Below are positions 29,523-37,755 of a stretch of DNA of 64,000 nucleotides, one piece after another. A program made the translations under genes and the position numbers. Within the stretch, counting starts at the first letter, position 1. Each line of letters starts with the position of its first letter. This DNA comes from Bacteriovoracaceae bacterium (GTDB lineage Bacteria > Bdellovibrionota > Bacteriovoracia > Bacteriovoracales > Bacteriovoracaceae), in NCBI GenBank assembly GCA_947450475.1, contig CANFVK010000003.1:186001-250000 (forward strand). Direction: 5' to 3'. The notes beneath the pieces are model-generated. The model did no database searches, was not told the DNA's origin, and worked only from the letters and a program-made list of their open reading frames with translations.

Positions 29523-31100
29523 CTAAAAATATAAACTCATACCAATTAAATATTTCAAATCACTATAATTTATTTTTCCATTTATCATATCATCTTTATT
29601 GATAGAATCTAATACACTCATGCGCTTAAAATCTAAAGATATACCCGCATTTAAGCTTAAACCCACGTTAAGAGTTTCTTCTTTTGTGTCACCACTTCGA
29701 AATCTGTATTTAGAAATTAATTGCAGTGCTGGCAATGTTAAAACTTGATAAGAATATTCTTTGGTAAGATCAATAGCTGAAGCACTCGCTGATCCAGCTT
29801 TTAAGCCCAAGCCACCTAAAATGATTAATGAATTTAGAGTTAGTGGATTATTGTAAAAATAATAATTAGCATAAATGCCTAAATAATTTTCTGTAAATCT
29901 AGCATTAAGTGAACCGATGTCATAATCACCTTTTCCAGTTTCTAATAAAAACTCGATTGACCAATCTTTAATATTCGAAGTTGCACGCGAAAGATGAAAA
30001 TCATAAGCTAAACCAAGACTAAAGCCTAAGTTTTGATAATTTTGATCGTAACTTTGACCATGCGAGATCAAAGCACCTGCATAATGGAACATTATTTCAT
30101 TTCCATCCAGCTCATTCAAGGCTATATCTCTACGCCTTTTTTCTTTTTCTATACCTGAAGTAATAAAATATCTACGCAAATCTTTGTCTTCCATGTCGGC
30201 ACTCCAAAGATCTTCATCACGCTTTATTTTAGCCAAGGCATATGGTGAAATTTGTTCTTTTTCTTTTTTTTCCTCACGAATTGAATCATAGACGGAAACA
30301 ATGCTTATTTTTTTATTTATTTCTTTTTCTCTTTCATCTTTCTCTTGTTCTCTATAAATCCCATTTGAAAGTTTTACTTTTTGAGAGTTGATTTTATTAA
30401 CCAGATCTTCTGTCATGGCATCAAGCAATTTTTTATCTTCATCTAAGCGCAGATCGGCTAACTCAACTTCTTTATCATTGATAAAATATTTTTCTTCGCT
30501 TTGATCGTTGTACTCATCGCTCAGATGATAACCTGATTTTTTTTTATAACCTTGAACAATTTCGACCTCTAAATCTGACTCCAAGATTTTATTGGTTTCG
30601 AATAAATTTCCTGATTTCTCATAATCTTTACCAGAAAGATTTAATCGATCAGGCACCATGTTTTTATTTTTTTCGTTAAAATCCTCAGCACTTTCATATT
30701 CCCTTGAGGGAATTAATATATGCTTCTTTTTTGCCACGAAATCTCTACCACTTCTCACATCAGTACTAGTAAGCATAAGTAAGTGAGTTTGATTAACGAC
30801 AAATCTTGGTAGATAAATTTTTTTAAGGTACCAGTAAGACTTCCTAGGAAAACTTTTTACCAACTTGCCTTCGGCCACTAAAAATATTTTCGGGTATTGA
30901 TAACCTTGAGTTTGAATAAAAAACTTTGCATAAATTCCTTCTGAGTATTTATCCAATGTTCCGTAATCAAGTGAGAAACTATTTTGAGAAGAACTCAGGT
31001 CATTAATAACAACGTCCTGAAGCCCAGCGGCCTTTATATTAGGGAAGAAACTACAGAAAAACAGGGCACTTATTAGTGCAATTTTTAACTTATTTTTCAT
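29523..31100 (-). CDS. Exported protein with small N-terminal domain, long charged linker and predicted beta-barrel
   Basis: 525 residues: signal peptide (1-24), an N-terminal domain (about 25-115; YAKFFIQTQ, LVKSFPRKSYWYLKKIYLP) that parallels that of the downstream neighbour, a very long Asp/Glu/Lys linker (about 120-330) with coiled-coil-like stretches, and a C-terminal strand-rich region (HYAGALISHGQSYDQNY onward) ending YLIGMSLYF with a terminal Phe. The two genes are ten bases apart and form an operon. Function unknown; localisation to the outer membrane is inferred. Confidence 0.67.
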   Translation of the reverse strand: MKNKLKIALISALFFCSFFPNIKAAGLQDVVINDLSSSQNSFSLDYGTLDKYSEGIYAKFFIQTQGYQYPKIFLVAEGKLVKSFPRKSYWYLKKIYLPRFVVNQTHLLMLTSTDVRSGRDFVAKKKHILIPSREYESAEDFNEKNKNMVPDRLNLSGKDYEKSGNLFETNKILESDLEVEIVQGYKKKSGYHLSDEYNDQSEEKYFINDKEVELADLRLDEDKKLLDAMTEDLVNKINSQKVKLSNGIYREQEKDEREKEINKKISIVSVYDSIREEKKEKEQISPYALAKIKRDEDLWSADMEDKDLRRYFITSGIEKEKRRRDIALNELDGNEIMFHYAGALISHGQSYDQNYQNLGFSLGLAYDFHLSRATSNIKDWSIEFLLETGKGDYDIGSLNARFTENYLGIYANYYFYNNPLTLNSLIILGGLGLKAGSASASAIDLTKEYSYQVLTLPALQLISKYRFRSGDTKEETLNVGLSLNAGISLDFKRMSVLDSINKDDMINGKINYSDLKYLIGMSLYF

Positions 31101-31225
31101 AAATCACCATATATTCATTTTATCACGACTATACGCTATGCATATATAAGGGAATTCCTTGCTTCACTGAGATTATTTTTCTATAACATAATGGTAATTT
31201 ATACCTGTTCCTAGCTTGAGGATTT

Positions 31226-31444
31226 ATGAGTAAAAAGAAACTTAAAAAAATTTATAAGTATGAATGCACCATTACTGGTGAGATTTTTAAAACAACTAGC
31301 GAAGCTAAAAGCCCAGAGGACCTTACGACTGTAAGTGCATATTACCAACTTCATCCCGAAAAAGATGATCGTCCTGCTGAAATTAAAATAAAAGTTAAGA
31401 TTCAAGAAGAGCAAGAGGCTGCACTTAAAGAATTAACCGAATAA
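31226..31444 (+). CDS. Small conserved-looking protein of unknown function
   Basis: The 72-residue protein begins with a lysine-rich N-terminus (MSKKKLKKIYKYECTITGE), then a beta-hairpin-like segment, and ends in an acidic helix (IQEEQEAALKELTE). It contains a single cysteine and no signal or membrane segment. A GAGG site lies seven bases before the ATG. It lies 35 bases upstream of trxB on the same strand, so it may be co-transcribed. I do not recognise a family. Its size, ribosome binding site and biased composition support it as a real gene. Confidence 0.7.
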   Translation: MSKKKLKKIYKYECTITGEIFKTTSEAKSPEDLTTVSAYYQLHPEKDDRPAEIKIKVKIQEEQEAALKELTE

Positions 31445-31479
31445 TTTCGTTGCCCATTATATATTTTAAGGACTAACTT

Positions 31480-32415
31480 ATGGAAACAAAACAAGTTATC
31501 ATTATTGGTTCAGGCCCAGCAGGCTATACTGCAGCGCTTTATTCAGCACGCGCCGGTCTTAAACCAATCGTCATAGAAGGCCACGAACCTGGGGGGCAAC
31601 TGACAACTACTACCGATGTTGAAAATTTCCCAGGATTTCCAGAGGGAATACAAGGTCCTGAACTCATGTCAAATATGAAAAATCAGGTCAAGAAATTTGG
31701 AACAGAATTTTTGTCCACTAAAGTTATTGATGTAAATTTAAGTCAAAGGCCATTCCATTTGAAATGTGAAAATGGTCAGGAATTTTTAGCTGAATCACTA
31801 ATTATTTCAACTGGTGCCAGCGCCAAGTACCTAGGTTTAGCTAATGAAATGCAACTTATAGGCAAGGGTGTTTCTGCTTGTGCAACCTGTGATGGGTTTT
31901 TCTACAGAAATAAAGTTGTTCATGTGGTCGGAGGTGGAGACACGGCCCTTGAAGAGGCAAATTTTCTTACAAGATTTGCTTCAAAAGTATATTTAGTACA
32001 TCGCCGTGATTCTTTCAGAGCAAGTAAACCGATGCAAGATAGAACTTTCAATAACCCAAAAATAGAAATTATATGGAACACTGACGTAAAAGAAATTCTT
32101 TTTAATGAACACGGGGTCACAGGAATTAGAGTTCACAATAATTTAACTAATGAAATGACAGAAAGATCAACAGATGGTTTTTTCTTAGGAATAGGCCACG
32201 AACCAAATACTAAGTTTTTAAAGGGTCAATTAGCGCTTGATGAACATGGCTATATTAAAACAGCTGGCACTCACCCTGACACATCAGTACCTGGAGTTTT
32301 TGCCTGTGGAGATGTTCAAGATCCGTATTACAGACAGGCTATTTCTGCTGCTGGATCTGGTTGCCAGGCCGCAATTAGGGCCGAGCGATATCTAGAAGCA
32401 CTACACGATAAGTAG
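31480..32415 (+). CDS. trxB: Thioredoxin-disulfide reductase
   Basis: NADPH-dependent flavoenzyme that keeps thioredoxin reduced in the cytosol. The 311-residue protein has the FAD motif IIIGSGPAGYTAALYSARAG, the redox-active pair C134/C137 in SACATCDGFF, the NADPH motif VVGGGDTALEEA, HRRDSFRAS for 2'-phosphate recognition, and the C-terminal FACGDVQDPYYRQAISAAGSG. Length is typical. AAGGA lies before the ATG. A strong terminator follows. Confidence 0.97.
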   Translation: METKQVIIIGSGPAGYTAALYSARAGLKPIVIEGHEPGGQLTTTTDVENFPGFPEGIQGPELMSNMKNQVKKFGTEFLSTKVIDVNLSQRPFHLKCENGQEFLAESLIISTGASAKYLGLANEMQLIGKGVSACATCDGFFYRNKVVHVVGGGDTALEEANFLTRFASKVYLVHRRDSFRASKPMQDRTFNNPKIEIIWNTDVKEILFNEHGVTGIRVHNNLTNEMTERSTDGFFLGIGHEPNTKFLKGQLALDEHGYIKTAGTHPDTSVPGVFACGDVQDPYYRQAISAAGSGCQAAIRAERYLEALHDK

Positions 32416-32420
32416 ATAAT

Positions 32421-32460
32421 CATTGCCCGAAGCCGATTAAACGAGTCGGGCAATGTCGTT
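32421..32460 (+). terminator. Rho-independent terminator after trxB
   Basis: A perfect 10-bp stem (CATTGCCCGA at 32421-32430 with TCGGGCAATG at 32446-32455) and a 15-base loop begin six bases after the trxB stop, followed by TCGTTTT. Confidence 0.85.
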
Positions 32461-32612
32461 TTAGCACCCTCAAAAGTCAAAAATCTAACTTTTTATAATA
32501 TTTGAATAATTTTAAAACTACTTCTTTGACATACAATTCCAAAGTTTGAAACAATTGAATTAAGGGAAGACAGGATTTTTCCCAAATAGTGTTAAAAAAC
32601 CAAGGAAGGTTC

Positions 32613-33404
32613 ATGAAAGCACTCACAAGAGTTCCAATATTTAACTACAGTACCCTATCGACAACGTTGTTAATACCAACTAAGTCGTTGGAAATAAAGT
32701 TTAGAAATAAATTTCTTACGGCCGAAACACTTTTCGAGTTAGAGTCTATTTTAGCGTGGTCTGCAACTCACAACGAAGTTCAAAGCCTTTTGCTAACAAG
32801 CTTCGGCGATGAATTCATACAGGGATTTGATCCAGAAGAAATAAAAAAACTAGCTCCTGAAAAATTAAAAAAACAATTTCAAAAAATAAGCACCATCGCT
32901 GAATCCTTTCTTTGCCTACCACAAACCATAGTAGTTGATCTTAAAAAAGGCACAAGAGGCGTGGGTTTAGAATTAAGTTTAGCTGCAGATATCAGAGTTG
33001 CAGAAGCCAACGCTACTTTCTGCTTTGATCAACTTTATCAAGGATTAACTCCAACCTGCGGCATCTTCTCGTTCTTGAGAAATTACTTGAATCAAAACGT
33101 TTTACGTTCACTTCTTATGTCAGGTGTAGTTTTTAATAAAGAATCACTCATTGCACTTGGTGGATGGTGCGAATTTGAATCTAAATCTGAAGTTATTCTT
33201 GAAAATATTTTCAAGCAAGCTCCAATTGCAAGAATGCAGGCTAAGCGAGGATTGTATGGAATCAAACAATCTGTTGACCAAGAAGAATCCGAAATTGAAA
33301 AAAAATTATTCAATGCTGTGTTAGTATCTGAAGATTACAAAAAAGATTCAAATTTTATGACAATCAATGAATTTAAAGAAAATACTAGCGAACTCAACAA
33401 TTAA
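32613..33404 (+). CDS. Enoyl-CoA hydratase/isomerase-fold (crotonase) protein
   Basis: The 263-residue protein belongs to the crotonase superfamily: SLLLTSFGDEFIQGFDPEEI (first oxyanion-hole region) and GTRGVGLELSLAADIRVAEANATFCF. In true enoyl-CoA hydratase two catalytic glutamates are used; the first is kept (the Glu of GLEL), but the second position falls in CFDQLYQG, without a Glu, so hydratase activity is uncertain. I chose the ATG at 32613, which has AAGGAAGG before it, over a GTG eight codons upstream. It overlaps the end of the mevalonate kinase gene by four bases in convergent orientation. Confidence 0.85.
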   Translation: MKALTRVPIFNYSTLSTTLLIPTKSLEIKFRNKFLTAETLFELESILAWSATHNEVQSLLLTSFGDEFIQGFDPEEIKKLAPEKLKKQFQKISTIAESFLCLPQTIVVDLKKGTRGVGLELSLAADIRVAEANATFCFDQLYQGLTPTCGIFSFLRNYLNQNVLRSLLMSGVVFNKESLIALGGWCEFESKSEVILENIFKQAPIARMQAKRGLYGIKQSVDQEESEIEKKLFNAVLVSEDYKKDSNFMTINEFKENTSELNN

Positions 33405-34321
33405 AAACTAAGCAACAATCTTAACTCATGATTTTGTAGAACATTTTTAATTTTTTGAAAATCATGAGTTATTCCCATTAAAAAGCCTCCACCACCTGCT
33501 CCACAAAGTTTTAATGAGTATTCGTTAGAGCTTAAACCTTGAGCCCAAAGCTCACGGTAAAGCTTTGGTATCATTGGAGAAAAATGCTCATGCTGAAAAG
33601 CTGAAAGTAATTTAAAGTTCTTTAGCAATAAATCAATATTAACAGTAAGAAAATTATCTATACAATGATTTGTAATGGGTTTTAAAACATCTTCACATAA
33701 ATTATAAAAATGTTCATTACGAGATTTTTCCAAAAATAAATTTACCAAAGGTTCTGTTTTCCTGGATCGTTTTGTATTTAAAAGAAAAATACCACCTTTA
33801 CCTTTGGAAAAATTTGGTATGGAAACGGGACCAAGCTTATTTTTTCCTTTTATTAAAATAGGTGAATTTAAATAGCTAATCAAAGGATCAACTCCAGAAC
33901 TTGCGCCATGAAAATGAGACTCTAACTGAGAAAAAATATTTTTTAAATTATTAATATCTTGATCCAAATTTATTTCTTGATGATACCGATCAAAAATAGC
34001 CGCAACTAAAGCCCCAGAACTACCTACGCCATAACCTTGGGGTATTGTTGAATCAAAATAAAGACCATGGGATATATCAAACTCAAAAGAAGTTAAATCA
34101 AATTGGAAATTAAGTTGATTGGTATTTATTAATTGTTTTAAATATAATGAGAAGGCTTTTAATTCTGAGTCTATTACCGAAGTGTTATCTCTTCTAAAAG
34201 ACAATCTACCTTCGAAAAGTGAATAAGGGATAAGAAGCGCCATAGAATTTTGGATAACGCTGTATTCACCGAAAAGTATTATTTTTGAAAAGAATTTTTT
34301 CTCGATTTGATAATTACTCAA
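33401..34321 (-). CDS. mvk: Mevalonate kinase (GHMP kinase family)
   Basis: Phosphorylates mevalonate to 5-phosphomevalonate. The 306-residue protein has the N-terminal SKIILFGEYSVI block, the ATP-binding GHMP motif PQGYGVGSSGAL (94-105), the mevalonate-kinase-type ESHFHGASSGVDP (134-146) with the catalytic Asp, and the C-terminal KLCGAGGGGF loop. It starts at a TTG that overlaps the mvaD stop (TTGA at 34318-34321), so translation is coupled. It is the last gene of the mevalonate operon. GHMP kinases are easily confused, so the substrate is inferred from motifs plus context. Confidence 0.85.
   Translation of the reverse strand: MSNYQIEKKFFSKIILFGEYSVIQNSMALLIPYSLFEGRLSFRRDNTSVIDSELKAFSLYLKQLINTNQLNFQFDLTSFEFDISHGLYFDSTIPQGYGVGSSGALVAAIFDRYHQEINLDQDINNLKNIFSQLESHFHGASSGVDPLISYLNSPILIKGKNKLGPVSIPNFSKGKGGIFLLNTKRSRKTEPLVNLFLEKSRNEHFYNLCEDVLKPITNHCIDNFLTVNIDLLLKNFKLLSAFQHEHFSPMIPKLYRELWAQGLSSNEYSLKLCGAGGGGFLMGITHDFQKIKNVLQNHELRLLLSF
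33423..33470. repeat. 13-bp perfect inverted repeat inside the 3' end of mvk
   Basis: AACTCATGATTTT (33423-33435) and AAAATCATGAGTT (33458-33470) are exact reverse complements separated by 22 bases. They lie in the last codons of mvk and just past the stop of the convergent crotonase gene. They may act as a terminator-like hairpin for the plus-strand transcript, while being constrained by mvk coding. Confidence 0.7.
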
Positions 34322-35355
34322 TTAGTATGCCCCAAATTTTTACTTGGTCCATTTCCCACTTTGTCATGAATCCAAATCAATCCAATTAATTCATTTTTTA
34401 AATCAGATTCGATCCAGCGTTTTACTTCCAAAATATATTTCTGTGGGTATAAAAGATGAATGTTTGGGCCAGCATCAATCGTAAAACAAACAGGTATAGA
34501 TGTTTCATTTCGAAAGCTTCTTATTTTATCAATTAAAAATAAACTCTGTGGTCTTAAGAGAATATATGAGGGTTGTGAGGTCATCATCAATGCATGTAAC
34601 ATTAAAGCTTCTTCTTCTACAACTTCAATAAATACTGAAATATCAATAGAGTCAATCGCATCTAGCAATCTATTAAGATTAAACCTAGCGCGATCATATC
34701 TTTGCTCTTTGAAGGGATGATTAATCATTAAGTTATGACCTTCACTGCTAGACACTGATTTCTCTAAAGAATTTATGATTAAAATGGAATCACAATAATC
34801 AGAAAAAAAATTATTTTGAAATAGCAGAGGAATTGCAAAATCATTAGAACTTGTATCTATACGATCAACTTTCCCCCAAAGAGAAAATTGAGGATATACT
34901 GACCTAGAGGCAGAACCTGAAGCTAATCTTGCAAGACTTGAAGCTCGTTTTAAAAAATCAGTTTCAAGTTCTCGATTTCCAGTAATCATTTCATCTAAAG
35001 ACAATAGACAAAGTGCGAGTGAACTCATTGAAGAAGCCGAAGAAGCAATCCCCGATGAATGCGGAAAAGTGTTGCTTGATTCAATTGAAAAACTGTAGTC
35101 ATCAATCCAAGGAAGTTGAAATTTAACGGTATTTAGAAATTTAAATATTTTATCGCCGAATTTATCATTTGCCTTGCCTTCAAATAAAAATGATGAAGCT
35201 ACATTTGTCGATTTATTATGTGTTTCAATTGAAAGGGTGGTGGAGGAATGTTCAAGAGAAAAACTTAAGGAAGGATTACATGGAAGCTGATTACCATACT
35301 TCCCCCAGTACTTTATTAGTGCAATATTTGAGGGGGAAGTCCAAGATACTTTCAT
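34318..35355 (-). CDS. mvaD: Diphosphomevalonate decarboxylase
   Basis: ATP-dependent decarboxylation of 5-diphosphomevalonate to isopentenyl diphosphate. The 345-residue protein has the family hallmarks SPSNIALIKYWGK near the N-terminus, NPSLSFSL, the phosphate loop SSGIASSASSMSSLA, GSASRSVY and the C-terminal FTIDAGPNIHLL with the catalytic Asp. Length is typical (about 320-350). It lies 19 bases after the GYDIA kinase gene and overlaps mvk. Confidence 0.95.
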   Translation of the reverse strand: MKVSWTSPSNIALIKYWGKYGNQLPCNPSLSFSLEHSSTTLSIETHNKSTNVASSFLFEGKANDKFGDKIFKFLNTVKFQLPWIDDYSFSIESSNTFPHSSGIASSASSMSSLALCLLSLDEMITGNRELETDFLKRASSLARLASGSASRSVYPQFSLWGKVDRIDTSSNDFAIPLLFQNNFFSDYCDSILIINSLEKSVSSSEGHNLMINHPFKEQRYDRARFNLNRLLDAIDSIDISVFIEVVEEEALMLHALMMTSQPSYILLRPQSLFLIDKIRSFRNETSIPVCFTIDAGPNIHLLYPQKYILEVKRWIESDLKNELIGLIWIHDKVGNGPSKNLGHTN

Positions 35356-35374
35356 AAAATAACCAAAATTGAGA

Positions 35375-36418
35375 TCAATGAATCAAATGATTTGAAAATC
35401 CCATTTTCATCGAATCTTTTGAAAGGGATTCAATTGGGCGAGTAATTAGTTCATTATATTTGTACATGACATCTAATCCCTTACTCTCAAAATAGCTTTT
35501 TATATTGTTGTATGAATCATCACTGGCGACTAATACAAAGTCACCGCCCCAGGCGCCAAGCGATTTAATCGCTCCAGAAAAATCAGAAAATAATTTATCT
35601 TTTACTGGAACCAAGCCAAGTGCATCTCCAACTAATTGTTCATGAACAGTCATCGAAAGTTGAAATTGTTTTAAAGTTTGAGAATTTAAAAAATCCTGAG
35701 TGAGTTCAGTTATTTTTGTAATTAATGTAGGAGAAAAAGGTCGCTTCTTTGCATAGTCTTTCACAGCTTCTCTTGAATTTTGTTTTTTCCCCAAATAGAC
35801 AAAATATAAATTTTCTGCAAAAGATGGGTGAAAATATATCGGCGACCAGTTAGGTCCACCGGTTGTCTTTTTGTAGGTTATAGGTCCATCGGATTGGGCG
35901 CATGCTATATCATAGCCTGAACCCCCGAGCGTTTTAAAAAGTAATTCAAAGGGAGAAACGTATGCCCATTGCGCAATATTGTAAACAAGCGATGAACTAC
36001 TCCCTAATCCCCATGAGATGGGAAAGCCGAGGCGAGATTCAACTTTAACATCAACATCATCTCTTAAAAAATGAGTATTTTGTTTTCTAACTTGTTGAAG
36101 AATTTTTTGAAGAAATAGTGCATCCTCGGATGGCTTTTCATCGAGACATTTAAAATGCCAGAATTCAAACTTACTATCAAACCAGCAATTACCATTAACA
36201 TCAAATGACTTCCAACTTAATGTAGGCGAGAATGAGGGCGAATAATTAACTGATAGCGACTGACCTACCTTCGTTGGCAATGCTAATGACATGGCTCCGT
36301 CTAAGACGAAATACTCACCGGATAGAAGTAACTTCCCATGTCCGAAATAATATTGATTTTTCTCTGTACAAGTTTTTTTCAAATCAGTGTTAATTTGGCT
36401 TAAATGTAATTCATTCAT
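35375..36418 (-). CDS. GYDIA-family GHMP kinase, candidate phosphomevalonate kinase
   Basis: The 347-residue protein is a GHMP kinase with GHGKLLLSGEYFVLDGA near residue 27, GLGSSSSL at 137-144, and the name-giving GSGYDIA at 166-172. This family is best known from Bacteroidetes, where it is also found near mevalonate pathway genes. The locus already has mevalonate kinase, decarboxylase, reductase and isomerase, so the missing step is phosphomevalonate kinase, and this gene is the natural candidate. That is an inference; no recognisable orthodox phosphomevalonate kinase is present. Its ATG overlaps the mvaA stop by one base (TAATG). Confidence 0.8.
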   Translation of the reverse strand: MNELHLSQINTDLKKTCTEKNQYYFGHGKLLLSGEYFVLDGAMSLALPTKVGQSLSVNYSPSFSPTLSWKSFDVNGNCWFDSKFEFWHFKCLDEKPSEDALFLQKILQQVRKQNTHFLRDDVDVKVESRLGFPISWGLGSSSSLVYNIAQWAYVSPFELLFKTLGGSGYDIACAQSDGPITYKKTTGGPNWSPIYFHPSFAENLYFVYLGKKQNSREAVKDYAKKRPFSPTLITKITELTQDFLNSQTLKQFQLSMTVHEQLVGDALGLVPVKDKLFSDFSGAIKSLGAWGGDFVLVASDDSYNNIKSYFESKGLDVMYKYNELITRPIESLSKDSMKMGFSNHLIH

Positions 36419-37755
36419 TATTCATAATTCCTTAAAGTTGAAATAAACTCTCTAACTGCAGTAAAAGAAATAACTTCATTTTCAAAATATTTTTTTGCTT
36501 TCTCACGTTCTAATTCACTACTTTCCAAGTGATTGAGAATATTCATTAGATGCATTTTCATGTGACCTTTTTGTATACCAGAAGTAACAAGAGACCTTAT
36601 TGCGGCAAAATTTTGGGCAAGTCCCATCGTGGCTATTATTTTCATCAAATCGTTAGCTGAAGGTCTATTTAGTAAATCAAGTGATAGTTTTGAAAGTGGA
36701 TGAAGCGAAGTCAAACCACCTACTGTTCCTATCGCCAAGGGTATCTCAATTGAAAATCTAAATTTACCATTTTCAATGGAAACATCAGTTAGACCTCGAT
36801 ACTTACCGTCTCGGCAAGCATAGGCGTGTCCACACGCTTCAACTGCCCTATAATCATTACCAGTTGCAACGACTACAGCATCGACTCCATTGAAAATGCC
36901 CTTATTATGGGTTGTCGCCCTAGAAATATCAATTTTTGAAATTCTTATAGCTCTTGCGAATTTTTCAGAAAATTCTATTGAACTCATCCCTAAGCTTGGG
37001 TCCTCAAGTTCTGAAATATTACATTCAACCCAGCTTCTAACTAAGCAAGTTGGCGTATAGTTGGATAATATGGCCATAATAATTTGCAATTCTTTTTCTT
37101 TATCATTGAAGACAGTTTGAGTTGCGATGAGATTCTTAAGACTTTTTGCTAATTGTTCAAGAATAGAATTAATAAAATTGGCGCCCATTGCATCACAAGT
37201 TTCAAATTCAACATGGAGTTGATAATAGCCAGGTTCATCAGATGTTCGATCAACCAAATGTAAGGAGGTCATGCCTCCGCCCCTTTTAACCATATTGGCA
37301 GTTAGATATTTGGTACTATCGATTAATTGATCTTTAACTAATTCAAAGAAAATTTTTAATTTATTTGAATCACCACTCCAAATAAAATGTACTTGTCCAA
37401 CTTTAGTTGTAGATATCACTTGCGAATGAAATCCCCCACGAGATAACCAGAAATTTGCGGATCGAGCTGAGGCTGCAACAACTGAACTTTCTTCAATAAC
37501 CATTGGAACGCAAAATATTTCTCCATTGAGCAAAACGTTTGGAACGACCCCCATTGGGAAAAGAAAATTAGTTATAGAATTTTCACTAAATTCATCAATA
37601 GTTTGCTGTAAACTGCTATCGACATGCCAAAATTTTTTGAAAAGTTTTTTGGCTGCGTCTGAGTCTGAAAAATAATGTTTTACAACTAGATCTAACTTTT
37701 CTAATTTTGATAACTTAGAAAATCCTTTAAGAATATTAGTTTGAGACTGGCTCAT
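36418..37755 (-). CDS. mvaA: Hydroxymethylglutaryl-CoA reductase, class II
   Basis: Reduces HMG-CoA to mevalonate. The 445-residue soluble protein has class II features: FPMGVVPNVLLNGE, VPMVIEESSVVAAS with the catalytic Glu region, ETCDAMGANFINS, the Lys/Asp region THNKGIFNGVDAVVVATGND, and the C-terminal catalytic His in GIQKGHMKMH. It has no membrane anchor and no class I N-terminus. Class II enzymes often use NADH; cofactor use cannot be decided here. Although class II reductases were first known as degradative, the surrounding genes make this one biosynthetic. It overlaps fni by four bases. Confidence 0.95.
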   Translation of the reverse strand: MSQSQTNILKGFSKLSKLEKLDLVVKHYFSDSDAAKKLFKKFWHVDSSLQQTIDEFSENSITNFLFPMGVVPNVLLNGEIFCVPMVIEESSVVAASARSANFWLSRGGFHSQVISTTKVGQVHFIWSGDSNKLKIFFELVKDQLIDSTKYLTANMVKRGGGMTSLHLVDRTSDEPGYYQLHVEFETCDAMGANFINSILEQLAKSLKNLIATQTVFNDKEKELQIIMAILSNYTPTCLVRSWVECNISELEDPSLGMSSIEFSEKFARAIRISKIDISRATTHNKGIFNGVDAVVVATGNDYRAVEACGHAYACRDGKYRGLTDVSIENGKFRFSIEIPLAIGTVGGLTSLHPLSKLSLDLLNRPSANDLMKIIATMGLAQNFAAIRSLVTSGIQKGHMKMHLMNILNHLESSELEREKAKKYFENEVISFTAVREFISTLRNYE

